This document shows, one piece after another, positions 41,405 through 50,182 of a stretch of DNA of 64,000 nucleotides. Within the stretch, counting starts at the first letter, position 1; each line of letters starts with the position of its first letter. The position numbers and the translations under genes are program-made. The notes under the pieces were generated by a model that was not told the origin of the DNA, did not search any database, and saw nothing but the letters and a program-made list of their open reading frames with translations. The stretch lies in assembly GCA_035629775.1 (NCBI GenBank), contig DASPHG010000024.1, positions 1-64,000 on the forward strand, in the 5' to 3' direction. The DNA comes from DASPHG01 sp035629775. Its GTDB lineage: Bacteria; Actinomycetota; Thermoleophilia; Solirubrobacterales; Thermoleophilaceae.

Positions 41405-42520
41405 TTGAACCGATTGCGCGCATCCACGATCGTCGGCAGCGCCCTCGCCGTGCTGATCCTCGCGCTGTTCGCGTACCTGATCGTGGACGCCCAGTCGCAG
41501 GACCGCGAGGACGCGGAGCAGAGCTTCCAGGACGTCGCCCAGGTGTCGGCAGCGGTCACGAACGGCATCTTCCAGTCGGCATTCGAGTCGACGGGGATGC
41601 AGGCCGCCGAAGAGTTCGCCGGTCCGGTCGAGCAGGAGGCGCTTGCTCAGTTCGCGGCCGAGGGCCAGTCGCGTTACGTGGCCGTCTACGACGAGCAGCG
41701 GCGCCGTCTCGGTGCGACCTCGGGGGCGCCGCCGCCCGGCCCGGCGGTCGATATCGCCCTCGAGTCCGGAAAGCCTCGACTGTCGGACGTGATGGGGAAG
41801 GGCGCCGAGGCGACGATCGAATTCGCAATCCCGTACGAGACGCCGACCGGGCGCAGGATCTTCGTAACGGGTTCTCCGACGCAGCCGTTCGCCGAGTTCC
41901 TTGCGGCCTCGCTCGGCGAGCTTCCGACGGTCGCGGACGCGGAAACCCTGATGCTCGACAGCAACGGCGTCGTGCTCGGCGGCGACAACCTGTCGGTTCC
42001 GGTCGGGGAGCGCATCGAGGACGAGGACCTCATCGCCGCCCTCGGGGAAGCCGACTCCGGGGATTACGGCGAGGACCGCTACTACGCAGCCGGCGAGATC
42101 ACCAACACGCCCTTCCGGATCGTTCTCGACGTCGCCAAGGACGACCTGTACGCGGAGACGCCGGGCAGAAGCGTCTCCTGGATCCTGCTGATCGCGTTCG
42201 CGGCGGCCGTACTCGCCGGCCTCTACCTGTTGCGGCGCTTCTCGCTGGCGGCGACCGAGCTCCAGCGGCGCGAGCTGAACGAGCGGCATGCCGTCGAGAT
42301 CAACGACAACATCATCCAGGGCCTCGCGCTCGCCAAGTACCAGCTCCAGATGGGCGAGAAGGAGGCCAGCGCGACCCAGGTCTCGGAGACCCTGCGCGAG
42401 GCGCAGCGCCTGGTCTCGGGCCTGCTCGGCGAGGCCGAGGTGCAGGCGGGCCAACTCCGGCGCGAGGTGGCCGCCGAGACCAGCCGGCCGGACGAGCCGC
42501 CGCCCGGGGCCAAGCCGTGA
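41405..42520 (+). CDS. Membrane sensor with histidine-kinase DHp helix but no ATPase domain
   Basis: About 371 residues from TTG 41405; a GTG at 41372 lies upstream of the likely promoter TACGCT (41380-41385) and is less likely. Order: membrane span (about 8-28), extracytoplasmic sensor region of the double-Cache type (30-255), second span (256-276), then a coiled DHp-like helix pair ELNERHAVEINDNIIQGLAL with His295 in the phospho-acceptor position. The protein ends about 75 residues later with a Pro-rich tail; there are no N, G1 or G2 boxes. It overlaps the receiver gene by four bases. Confidence 0.75.
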   Translation: MNRLRASTIVGSALAVLILALFAYLIVDAQSQDREDAEQSFQDVAQVSAAVTNGIFQSAFESTGMQAAEEFAGPVEQEALAQFAAEGQSRYVAVYDEQRRRLGATSGAPPPGPAVDIALESGKPRLSDVMGKGAEATIEFAIPYETPTGRRIFVTGSPTQPFAEFLAASLGELPTVADAETLMLDSNGVVLGGDNLSVPVGERIEDEDLIAALGEADSGDYGEDRYYAAGEITNTPFRIVLDVAKDDLYAETPGRSVSWILLIAFAAAVLAGLYLLRRFSLAATELQRRELNERHAVEINDNIIQGLALAKYQLQMGEKEASATQVSETLREAQRLVSGLLGEAEVQAGQLRREVAAETSRPDEPPPGAKP

Positions 42521-42900
42521 CGCCGCCGCCGGCCACGGTCGTCGTCTGCGACGACGTCCCCGAGCTACGCAGGCTGGCACGCGCCGTGCTCGAGGAGGAA
42601 GGCGAGTTCGACGTCGTCGGCGAAGCCGGCGACGGACGCGAGGCGGTCGAGCTGATCGAGCGCCTCCAACCGAGCGTCGCGGTGCTCGATCTGTCCATGC
42701 CGGAGCTGGACGGGCTCGAGGCGATCCCGATCATCCACCGCGTCTCCCCGACCACCGAGATCGTCGTGTTCTCGGGCTTCGAGGAGGGCAAGGTCGCCCA
42801 GCTCGCGCTCAGCCTCAAGGCCAGCCGCTACGTCCGCAAGGGCGCGCCGCTCGAGGACCTTCGGACGGCGGTGCGAGAGCTCGCCGCCGGCGCTGCCTGA
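42517..42900 (+). CDS. Stand-alone response-regulator receiver domain
   Basis: A 127-residue CheY-like receiver with no output domain. Acidic pocket residues Asp12/Asp13 (VVVCDDVPELRRL), phospho-acceptor Asp58 (VAVLDLSMPELDG), Ser86 (VVFSGF) and Lys108 (YVRKGAP) are all present, so it should be phosphorylatable. It overlaps the sensor gene by four bases (GTGA) and is translationally coupled, and the two probably work as a pair. A separate kinase would be needed to supply phosphate. Confidence 0.88.
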   Translation: MTPPPATVVVCDDVPELRRLARAVLEEEGEFDVVGEAGDGREAVELIERLQPSVAVLDLSMPELDGLEAIPIIHRVSPTTEIVVFSGFEEGKVAQLALSLKASRYVRKGAPLEDLRTAVRELAAGAA

Positions 42901-42908
42901 CTCGCTGC

Positions 42909-42914
42909 CACAAT
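42909..42914 (+). promoter_or_regulatory. -10-like CACAAT of the site-2 protease gene
   Basis: CACAAT lies six bases before GTG 42921. The same hexamer and spacing occurs at the hypothetical gene at 5614. It lies right after the receiver stop codon, so the protease may also be transcribed alone. Confidence 0.45.
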
Positions 42915-42920
42915 CGGTAC

Positions 42921-43781
42921 GTGGCGATCGACCCGTACCGCCCCGAGGCGTACTACCCGCCCACGTATGCGCCCGAGCCGCCCCCGGTCCCGGCCGAGCC
43001 GCCGCGGCCGCGCTGGAAGGGCGCCCTCGGGATTATCGGCGCCGCCGCCCTGATCGTCGTCAAGTTCGGCGCGAAGCTCAAGGCGCTCCTCCTGCTCCTC
43101 CCCAAGCTCAAGCTGTTCACGACGTCCGCCTCCATGTTCGTATCGATCGGGGCGTACGCGCTGCTCTGGGGCTGGAAGTTCGCGATCGGCTTCGTGCTGC
43201 TGCTGCTGGTCCACGAGATGGGACACGTCTGGCAGGCGCGCCGCGAGGGGCTCGAGGCGAGCGCGCCCCTCTTCATCCCCTTCCTGGGCGCGGCGATCGC
43301 GCTGAAGGAGCTCGGCAAGGACGCCGCTGTCGAGGCGCGCGTGGGCCTGGCCGGGCCGGTCCTCGGCTCGCTCGCCTGCTGCGTGCCGCTCGCCATCTGG
43401 CAGATCACGGGTGAGGAGTTCTGGCAGGCGCTCGCGTTCGTAGGGTTCTTCCTCAACCTGTTCAACCTGGCGCCGGTCCTCCCGCTCGACGGCGGCCGCG
43501 CGATGTCCGCGCTCAGCCCGTGGATGTGGGTCATCGGCTACGCGCTCCTCGTCGTGGCGACCTTCGCGTTCCCCAACCCGATCATGTTCCTGATCCTGAT
43601 CTTCGGGGGTCTCGAGACCTACCGCCGCTGGAAGGAGCGCAAGGACCCGGAGCAGCAGCGCTTCCACACCCTCAGGCCGCGCACGCGCGCCGCCGTGGCC
43701 GTCACCTACGTCGGGCTAGCGCTCGCGCTCGTCGTCGGGATGGAGGCCACCTTCCTCGAGCGGGACTTCGATGATGTTTGA
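42921..43781 (+). CDS. Site-2 protease family (M50) membrane metalloprotease
   Basis: A 286-residue membrane protein. A Pro-rich cytosolic N-terminus (residues 1-30) precedes about six spans. The zinc motif HEMGH is at 98-102 and the second motif NLAPVLPLDGGR at 182-193 supplies the third ligand, Asp190. These proteases cut membrane proteins within the bilayer and often release anti-sigma or other regulators. It lies 20 bases after the receiver gene. Its end overlaps the convergent enoyl-CoA hydratase gene by 66 bases. Confidence 0.88.
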   Translation: MAIDPYRPEAYYPPTYAPEPPPVPAEPPRPRWKGALGIIGAAALIVVKFGAKLKALLLLLPKLKLFTTSASMFVSIGAYALLWGWKFAIGFVLLLLVHEMGHVWQARREGLEASAPLFIPFLGAAIALKELGKDAAVEARVGLAGPVLGSLACCVPLAIWQITGEEFWQALAFVGFFLNLFNLAPVLPLDGGRAMSALSPWMWVIGYALLVVATFAFPNPIMFLILIFGGLETYRRWKERKDPEQQRFHTLRPRTRAAVAVTYVGLALALVVGMEATFLERDFDDV

Positions 43782-44651
43782 GGGGTCGGGCTGCTCCTCC
43801 GGGGGCGCCTGGCTGTAGTCGCCGAACGGCCCGTCGCGCTCGGCCACGACCGCCGGGACGCCCTCGCGCTCGGCCAGATCGATGAAGCGGTTCGCGTCGG
43901 GGGTGTTCCGCATGAGCCCGTCGAGGATCGGGCCGAGCGCCTGCGTCGAGGCCAGCCCCATGTTCTCGAAGGCCTGGTTCACGACGAGCTTCATCGCGGC
44001 GAGCTGGGACGCCGGCAAGTTCGCCAGCCGCTCCGCCTCCGCCCGCACCTCCGCTTCGAGCTGGTCGAACGGCACCGCCCGGTTGATCAGGCCGACGTCG
44101 GCGGCCTCCCGCCCGGACAGCGGGCGGCCGGTGAGCGCGTGCTCCTTCACCCGCGTGAGACCCAGCCGGTAGATCCACATCCCGGTCAGGTACGCGCCCC
44201 ACATGCGCGCGTACGGCGTCCCGATCCGGGCGTCCTCGCTCGCGAACACCAAGTCCGCGCACAGGGCCATGTCGCTCCCGCCGCCCACGCACCAGCCGTG
44301 CACCTGCGCGATGACCGGCTTCGGCACCCGCCAGATCGACATGAACTTCGGCACGGCCCCGGAGGGCGAGGTCATCACGGCGAAGTCCTTGCCCGGGTCC
44401 CACTGGCCCTCGCTCGTGATCCGCTCGTCCCAGTGATGGAAGCCACCGGCGAAGTCGAAGCCCGCACAGAAGGAGCGCCCAGCGCCGCGCAGCACGATCA
44501 CCCGGACGTCGTCGTCATCGCCCGAGCGGAGCACAGCGTCCTGGAGCTCGTCGGGCATCGGCGGCACGATCGTGTTCAGGCTCTTCGGCCGGTTGAGCGT
44601 GATCGTCGCGATCGGGCCGTCGACCGCGTAGTGCAGCGTCTCGTAGCTCAC
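43716..44651 (-). CDS. Enoyl-CoA hydratase/isomerase (crotonase) family protein
   Basis: A 311-residue crotonase. Visible are ATITLNRPKSLNTI, VIVLRGAGRSFCAGFDFAGG (oxyanion hole and CoA region) and VIAQVHGWCVGGGSDMALCADLVFA, the second oxyanion half with GGG. The Glu pair of classical hydratases is not obvious, so isomerase, dehydratase or thioester hydrolase activity is possible. A 40-residue acidic C-terminal tail is longer than usual and is encoded antisense to the end of the site-2 protease gene. TAGCGT lies ten bases before its GTG. Confidence 0.85.
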   Translation of the reverse strand: MSYETLHYAVDGPIATITLNRPKSLNTIVPPMPDELQDAVLRSGDDDDVRVIVLRGAGRSFCAGFDFAGGFHHWDERITSEGQWDPGKDFAVMTSPSGAVPKFMSIWRVPKPVIAQVHGWCVGGGSDMALCADLVFASEDARIGTPYARMWGAYLTGMWIYRLGLTRVKEHALTGRPLSGREAADVGLINRAVPFDQLEAEVRAEAERLANLPASQLAAMKLVVNQAFENMGLASTQALGPILDGLMRNTPDANRFIDLAEREGVPAVVAERDGPFGDYSQAPPEEQPDPSNIIEVPLEEGGLHPDDERER

Positions 44652-44664
44652 CTGTGGCGCGACG

Positions 44665-47211
44665 CTACAGGGCGCGTGAACGAATCGTCACGCTGCTGGC
44701 CTGCGACGGGCGGTTCGCACTGATCACCGCGCGATAGGCGCCCCGCCGCGTCTTGGGAGCCAGCCGGAACTTCACGCTGTGGCGGCCACGCGTGTAGTTC
44801 GCCGTGCGCTTGCCGGCGAGCGTGCCGTTGCGGTGCCGGAGCTGGATCTTCACCCGCGCAGACTGGGCGAGCGTGAACCGGACGCGGAGCGGCGTGCGCC
44901 TGCGACCGTTGAACACCGACCGGCCCAGCGTGGCGTGCTTGATCAGGCCGCACGTGTTGCGGTAGTCGAAGTACGGGATCAGGAAGAAGCGGCCGCGCTT
45001 CCGTCGCAGGGAGACGTGGCGGACGTCCTTCTTTCCGTTCGGCGCGCGCGTCACGAACCGCGTGTCGTAGAAGCCCTTCTTCGCCCGCCGCGGCGCCCAC
45101 GTGAAGTCGCCGCTCTGGTTCCGGAACGTGCGTACCTTCCGCCGGATCACGCGCCGGCCCTGGGAGCGGCGGTAGGTGGTGACGTCCACGCCGGCGGCGC
45201 TGCGGCGGCCGACCAGGAACCGCACCTGCTTGCCGTTGCGCTCCGGCCGCGCGCCCACGAAGTTGAAGCCTGACGCCGCTGCGCACGCGTCCCCCCCGCC
45301 CGGGAAGTCGGGCGTACCCGGCAGCGGCTTGCCACGCGGCTTCGGCGGCGGCGGGAGCGTGACCTTGTAGACGTCGATCGCGTTGCGGCCCCCGTCGCCG
45401 AGCAGGAAGTCGCCCGTGGCGCCCCAGTAGGTGAACGACCCGTCGTCGTTCTCCTCCACCTTGAAGACATGCGACACCCACTGGTTCGCGTGCTCGGGTA
45501 CGAAGTAGCCGGCGCGCTTGAAGTCGATCGTCCCGTCCGCGTTCTCGGTGAAGTCCACGACCTGCGTGCCCTGCGAGTACCAGGCCATGAAGATCCGGTT
45601 CTGGCCCGGGATCTGCTGGAACACGTGCGACGTGCACAGCGATCCCTGCGGCTCCGTCTGGATCGGCGCGCGGAAGATCGCGCGCTCGCCGTCCGAGGTC
45701 TTCGCGTAGACCTTCTCCTGGTAGGCCTCGATCTCAGCCGTCCGCTCACCGGCGGGCTCGGGAGGCAGGGTGCCGATCTTGCTGACCGGGAAGGCATGCA
45801 CGCCGCCGTTGCCGATCGGGTTGTCGGCCCCCTGCGTGCAGCTCGCGCCGCCCGGCAGGATCCCGCCGCCGCGCTCATCGGTGACCAGCATGAAGCGCCC
45901 GGACTGAGTCAGCTCGGCCTCGTGCGAGACGAAGATGTCCTCGGTCGAGTCGAACAGGGGCTCGAAGTTGTTGCCGATCTGGTCCTCGAAGCCCATGTGG
46001 TGGACCGCGCCGTTCTTGAGCACTCCCTGGAGCGACGGCCGCGGGCTCATCTGAAGCCACTCGGAGACCACCAGGCTCTGGCCGCCCTCGCCGACCACGC
46101 AGTCCTCGACGAACGCGCTGGTCGCCCACGGGGCGGCCGCCGTCGAGCTGGCTCGCCGCGCACACGGAAGCGGCGTCCCGCGCGGCTTGTCGTCCGAGAA
46201 GTCGTTCGGGGTCCCGTTGTCGTCGAAAGCGTTCGAGAAATCCATCACGACGCTGGAGTCGATCGCCGCGCAGGTGACCGTGTCGTCGGGGTAGATCTCG
46301 AGCTCGTGGCAGGCCGAGACCGAGCGGTAGGTGCTGGAGCGCGCGAAGTTGATGGTCGGCCAGCGGAAGCGGTAGACCTCGGGGTCGCAGGCGTCGATCT
46401 TGAATTGGCGGCTGGCATCGGCCGGGAAGTTCATGCAGCTCGACATGTCGACGACCTCGATGCCGTCGAAGCTCATCGAGTCGCCCTCCTCGTTCGAGCG
46501 CACGCCCTCCTCGTCGAAGCTCACGCCGTCCGAGCTCGACACGAACGCGATGTGCGGCCGCTTCGGATCGATGTTCACGGTGTGCGCCTCACCGACGTGC
46601 GACGTGAGGCCGATCTCCGTGGGCGCCGCCGGGTCGGTGACGTCGATGATCTCGAGCCCGCCCTGCGGCGTGTTGCTCAGCCCGAGCTCGCCCTGGTCGT
46701 GACAGCGCCCCGACGCATCGGTCGCGTCCACCACGATCTGGGTGTCGCGCGTGTCGACGTATGGATTCGGGAACTGCACGAGCGCGTCGCCCTTGGGCGC
46801 CGCCTCGGCGTCGTGCTGGAGCCCCGTGACCCCGGTCGCGACACCGGGGCACGATGCCGACGGGTGCCCGGTGATGTAGTGGGGATCGACCGCGCCGTCG
46901 GCGTCCGTCAGCTGGATGATCGTCTGGCCGGCGGCGTTGGGGCCGAGCGCGAGCGTGCCGACCGATGCGTAGGTGATCCCCTCGCGTGTGAAGAAGTCGA
47001 TGTCGCTGTGCGGGTTCCCGGTCGGGATCGTCGCCACTAGCTCCCATTCCGCGTTCTCGCCTCCGGCGTTGATGGCCGTCGAGAGCGGTGCGGGCGCGGA
47101 GAAGTTCGGCGGCGCGTGGTCGAGCTCGTGCGCGAGCGCGCTGCCACCGACGCCGAGCGCCCCGAGCACGGCGAGGAGGCCCCCCAATCTGATCCTCACG
47201 TTTGCCCCCAT
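44665..47211 (-). CDS. Large secreted protein with LVIVD-type repeats
   Basis: An 848-residue exported protein with signal peptide (LGGLLAVLGALGVGGSALA). The propeller-like middle has repeats such as GGLEIIDVTDPAAPTEIGL and FDGIEVVDMSSC, typical of LVIVD-repeat surface proteins, with at least ten cysteines that may form disulphides. The C-terminal 220 residues are Arg/Gly/Phe-rich beta modules (RVRFTLAQSARVKIQLRHRN, KRTANYTRGRHSVKFRLA) like those at the ends of other secreted proteins in this window. No enzyme motif is seen. Upstream GGTATGGGG and GTG codons leave the exact start slightly open. Confidence 0.75.
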   Translation of the reverse strand: MGANVRIRLGGLLAVLGALGVGGSALAHELDHAPPNFSAPAPLSTAINAGGENAEWELVATIPTGNPHSDIDFFTREGITYASVGTLALGPNAAGQTIIQLTDADGAVDPHYITGHPSASCPGVATGVTGLQHDAEAAPKGDALVQFPNPYVDTRDTQIVVDATDASGRCHDQGELGLSNTPQGGLEIIDVTDPAAPTEIGLTSHVGEAHTVNIDPKRPHIAFVSSSDGVSFDEEGVRSNEEGDSMSFDGIEVVDMSSCMNFPADASRQFKIDACDPEVYRFRWPTINFARSSTYRSVSACHELEIYPDDTVTCAAIDSSVVMDFSNAFDDNGTPNDFSDDKPRGTPLPCARRASSTAAAPWATSAFVEDCVVGEGGQSLVVSEWLQMSPRPSLQGVLKNGAVHHMGFEDQIGNNFEPLFDSTEDIFVSHEAELTQSGRFMLVTDERGGGILPGGASCTQGADNPIGNGGVHAFPVSKIGTLPPEPAGERTAEIEAYQEKVYAKTSDGERAIFRAPIQTEPQGSLCTSHVFQQIPGQNRIFMAWYSQGTQVVDFTENADGTIDFKRAGYFVPEHANQWVSHVFKVEENDDGSFTYWGATGDFLLGDGGRNAIDVYKVTLPPPPKPRGKPLPGTPDFPGGGDACAAASGFNFVGARPERNGKQVRFLVGRRSAAGVDVTTYRRSQGRRVIRRKVRTFRNQSGDFTWAPRRAKKGFYDTRFVTRAPNGKKDVRHVSLRRKRGRFFLIPYFDYRNTCGLIKHATLGRSVFNGRRRTPLRVRFTLAQSARVKIQLRHRNGTLAGKRTANYTRGRHSVKFRLAPKTRRGAYRAVISANRPSQASSVTIRSRAL

Positions 47212-47247
47212 ACCCGCATCCGCGCCAGATTTAAACAGTGTGGGCGC

Positions 47248-48024
47248 TTAGGGGCGCCGCCGGACGAGCAGCGTCTGCGCCGCGCGCCCGATCCGGCCGC
47301 CCTCGTCCCACAGGAGCGTGTCCGACATGCCGACCCCGGCCTCGTCGAGGCGGGTGACGGCCTCGAGGCAGACCCATTCGGTCGCGGGGAGCCGGTGGAG
47401 ATGGACGGAGAGGTCCGTGTTGATGAAGACATAACGGTGGTAGTCGAGCGCCGCGCTGACGCCGTTCCCCGAGTCCGCCGCGATGAGGACGCGCTGGAGC
47501 GGCGACGGCGGCTCGTCGTCCACGAGCGGATGACGCATCCGCATCCATACGACCGCTGGCCCAGGCTCGAGGAAGGAGCCCTCCACGAACCGGTACTCCA
47601 TCGCCGTGTGGTAGCCGACCGCCTGGCCGGTCGGGAAGAAGTCCCGCTCCTCGCCGTCAGCCGGGCCGTGCGGTGGCGCGTCGGCGTGGGTCGCGTCGCC
47701 GAGGTCGGTCGGCTGCGTCACCAGCCGCCACGCCGTCGCGCGCATGATCGGCTCGTCCCCGCTCGCAAGCTCGGCCTCCACCAGCTCGACACTCCGTCCC
47801 GGCCGGACGATGCGGGCCGCCGCGGTCAGCGGCGCGAGCGGAACCGGGCGCAGGATCTCGAACGTGATCCGGCCGACCTGCCTGCCCGCCGGATCGCCGC
47901 ACCGCTCCACAGCGCGCCCGAGGAGCGCGGCGGGCGGCCCGGCGTGCTGGGCGTCGGGATCCCACGGGCCGCGGGTGAGCTCCGACGGCTCGAAGCCGTC
48001 GCCGCGGGCGGTGAAGAAGCTCAC
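47248..48024 (-). CDS. Acyl-CoA thioesterase family protein (double hotdog, TesB-like)
   Basis: A 258-residue protein. The N-terminal half has HAGPPAALLGRAVE and GRITFEILRPVPLAPLTAAA; the C-terminal half has ALDYHRYVFINTDLSVHLHR and LLWDEGGRIGRAAQTLLVR. This is the two-hotdog layout of TesB-like thioesterases, with the conserved Asp in NTDLSVHL. Its GTG overlaps the smpB stop (GTGA), so it is coupled to the ribosome-rescue gene, an unexpected partner. Family confident; substrate unknown. Confidence 0.82.
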   Translation of the reverse strand: MSFFTARGDGFEPSELTRGPWDPDAQHAGPPAALLGRAVERCGDPAGRQVGRITFEILRPVPLAPLTAAARIVRPGRSVELVEAELASGDEPIMRATAWRLVTQPTDLGDATHADAPPHGPADGEERDFFPTGQAVGYHTAMEYRFVEGSFLEPGPAVVWMRMRHPLVDDEPPSPLQRVLIAADSGNGVSAALDYHRYVFINTDLSVHLHRLPATEWVCLEAVTRLDEAGVGMSDTLLWDEGGRIGRAAQTLLVRRRP

Positions 48025-48461
48025 CGTTCGCGCAGCGCGCGTTCGATCTCGCGCTTCTGGTCCTTCGCCTTCAGGTCGCGCCGCTTGTCGCGCATGTCCT
48101 TGCCCTTGCCGAGCGCGATCTCGACCTTGGCGTACGGCCCCTTGAAGTAGACACGCGTCGGCACCAGCGTGAGCCCCTTCTGCTGGATCTTCCCGACCAA
48201 GCGCTCGATCTCGCGGCGATGCATGAGCAGCTTGCGCGGGCGCTCGGGCTCGTGGCCCTCGCGCGGCGCGTGCTGGTATGGCGCGATGTGCATGTTGTGC
48301 AGCCAGATCTCGCCCTCGGTGAGGGTCGCGTACGCGTCCTTCAGCTGCCCGCCGCCGTTGCGCAGGGACTTGACCTCCGAGCCCTGGAGCTGGATGCCGC
48401 ACTCCCACCTGTCCGTCAGGTGGTAGCGGTACGAGGCCTGCCTGTTGCGGACGACATCCAT
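48021..48461 (-). CDS. smpB: SsrA-binding protein SmpB
   Basis: A 146-residue SmpB of normal length. Visible are the barrel strands RYHLTDRWECGIQLQGSEVK (tmRNA-binding face), EIWLHNMHIAPYQHAP, LLMHRREIERLVGKIQQKG, VYFKGPYAKVEIALGKGKD, and a basic C-terminal tail (MRDKRRDLKAKDQKREIERAL) that enters the ribosomal decoding site. The ATG overlaps the rnr stop codon (TGATG), coupling the two. Its RNA partner lies 7 kb to the left. A weak second start upstream is not needed. Confidence 0.97.
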   Translation of the reverse strand: MDVVRNRQASYRYHLTDRWECGIQLQGSEVKSLRNGGGQLKDAYATLTEGEIWLHNMHIAPYQHAPREGHEPERPRKLLMHRREIERLVGKIQQKGLTLVPTRVYFKGPYAKVEIALGKGKDMRDKRRDLKAKDQKREIERALRER

Positions 48462-50182
48462 CAGGTCGATATTGGCAGCAGGTCGACGCGGCCGCGGGGG
48501 GCGAACACCTTCGCCACCTCGACGCGCACCGGGTCGCCCATCCGCAGCGCGCGCCCCGACTCCTCGCCCACCAGCGCGGTGCCCTCCTCGTTCAGCGACC
48601 ACCACTCGCCGCGCAGCTTGCGCGCGGGCAGGAAGCCCTCGAAGCCCTCCTCGCCGAAGCGCACGAAGCAGCCTGCGCCGATCACGCCGACGACCTCGCC
48701 CTCCCAGTCCGCCTCCGGGCCGCGCTCGGTGAGGGCGCGCTCGAGCAGGAATGCGAGGCAGGCGTCGTCCGCGTCGCGCTCGATCTGCATCGCCTCACGC
48801 TCCGCCGCCGAAGTCACCAGGCCGGCGTCGTCCAGGTCGGCGGCGCGCGGCGGCACGTCGTCCGCGCCGATCGACGCGAGCAGCGCGCGATGGGCGATCA
48901 CATCCGGGTAGCGCCGGATCGGCGAGGTGAAATGGAGGTAGCGCTCGCTCGCGAGGCCCGCGTGGCCGAGGTCCTGCGGCGTGTAGTACGCCTGCTTCAG
49001 CGAGCGCAGGACGAGCGACGTGAACGCGCTCCGCCCCCGCCCCGACTGGCGCACCTCCTCCGCCACGCGCCGGCTGATCTCCCCGACGGCGTCGGCGGCC
49101 TGCTGCGGGCTCATCCGGTCCGGCAGCGGCGGCGTCGGCACCTCGAGCGACTCGAGCTGCTGGACGAGCAGCTCGACCCGCGCCGGGTCGGGGCGCTCGT
49201 GCACGCGGTAGAGCGTCGGCAGGCGGCGGTCCGCGAGCACGGTCGCCACCTGCTCGTTCGCGAGGATCATGAGCTCCTCGATCAGGGTGTGCGACTCGGT
49301 CTGGCGCTCGCGGTGGATGGCCACGACGTCGCCGTGCTCGTCGAACTCGAACTGCGCCTCGTCGGACTCCACCTCGAGCGAGCCGCGCCGGGCGCGGCGG
49401 TCGCGCAGCGCCGCCGCGACCTCGCGGGCGGCCTCCAGGGCCCCTGCCCACGGCTCCTGCGCACGTTCCTCGCCGGCGAAGATGCGGTCCACCTGGCCGT
49501 ACTCGAGCCGCGCGTCGCTTCGGATGACCGTGCGGTGAAACGACGCGCTGACGACGCGCTCCGCCTCCATCTCGAGCTCCACGGTCACCGCGCTGCGGTC
49601 CTGGTGCGGGACCAGGCTGCACGCCTCGTTCGAGAGCGCCGGCGGCAGCATCGGCTCGACAGCGCCGGGGACGTACACGCTCGTGCCGCGGCGATAGGCC
49701 TCGGCGTCGACCGCGGTGCCGGGCCGCACGTACGCCGTCACGTCGGCGATGTGCACCCAGAGGCGCACCCGCCCTTCCTCGTGCCGGGCCGAGATGGCGT
49801 CGTCGAAGTCCTGCGCTGAGGCGGGGTCGATCGTGAAGGTCGGCAGCTCGGTGAGGTCGCGCCGCGGTGTGGCGACGGGCGTGTTCCGGGCGTCCTCGTC
49901 AACCTTGCGCGGGAAGCTCCGGCGCAGGCCGCCGTCGAGCATGATCGCCTCGACCACGTCCCGGGCGCGCTCGGGGTCGCCCACCGGCCGGATGACGCGC
50001 GGCCCGCGTTTTCCTCCGCCCACGAGGACCATCGATCCGGGTCGCGCCCCGCCCGCGTCCTTCGGCGGGATCGTCATGCGCCCGCCCCGCTGGAGCAGCG
50101 GCGTCGCGGTCAGGAAGCGGCCCTGCTTCACCAGGACGCAGACGACGGGCCGGTCGAGCCGGCGCCGCTCGCCGGGCGCCAC
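48461..50182 (-). CDS. rnr: RNase R-type 3'-5' exoribonuclease, compact form
   Basis: A 573-residue protein from GTG 50182, shorter than E. coli RNase R (813). It has one cold-shock-like domain (VKQGRFLTATPLLQRGG, GSMVLVGGG), then the RNB catalytic domain with TIDPASAQDFDDAISA, holding the metal-binding aspartates, and IEELMILANEQVA and HFTSPIRRYPDVIAHR. It ends in a short S1-like domain (GPEADWEGEVVGVIGAGCFVR). The usual N-terminal winged helix and first cold-shock domain are missing. RNase R degrades structured RNA and non-stop mRNA with tmRNA-SmpB. Its start overlaps the ctpA stop by one base. Confidence 0.92.
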   Translation of the reverse strand: MAPGERRRLDRPVVCVLVKQGRFLTATPLLQRGGRMTIPPKDAGGARPGSMVLVGGGKRGPRVIRPVGDPERARDVVEAIMLDGGLRRSFPRKVDEDARNTPVATPRRDLTELPTFTIDPASAQDFDDAISARHEEGRVRLWVHIADVTAYVRPGTAVDAEAYRRGTSVYVPGAVEPMLPPALSNEACSLVPHQDRSAVTVELEMEAERVVSASFHRTVIRSDARLEYGQVDRIFAGEERAQEPWAGALEAAREVAAALRDRRARRGSLEVESDEAQFEFDEHGDVVAIHRERQTESHTLIEELMILANEQVATVLADRRLPTLYRVHERPDPARVELLVQQLESLEVPTPPLPDRMSPQQAADAVGEISRRVAEEVRQSGRGRSAFTSLVLRSLKQAYYTPQDLGHAGLASERYLHFTSPIRRYPDVIAHRALLASIGADDVPPRAADLDDAGLVTSAAEREAMQIERDADDACLAFLLERALTERGPEADWEGEVVGVIGAGCFVRFGEEGFEGFLPARKLRGEWWSLNEEGTALVGEESGRALRMGDPVRVEVAKVFAPRGRVDLLPIST

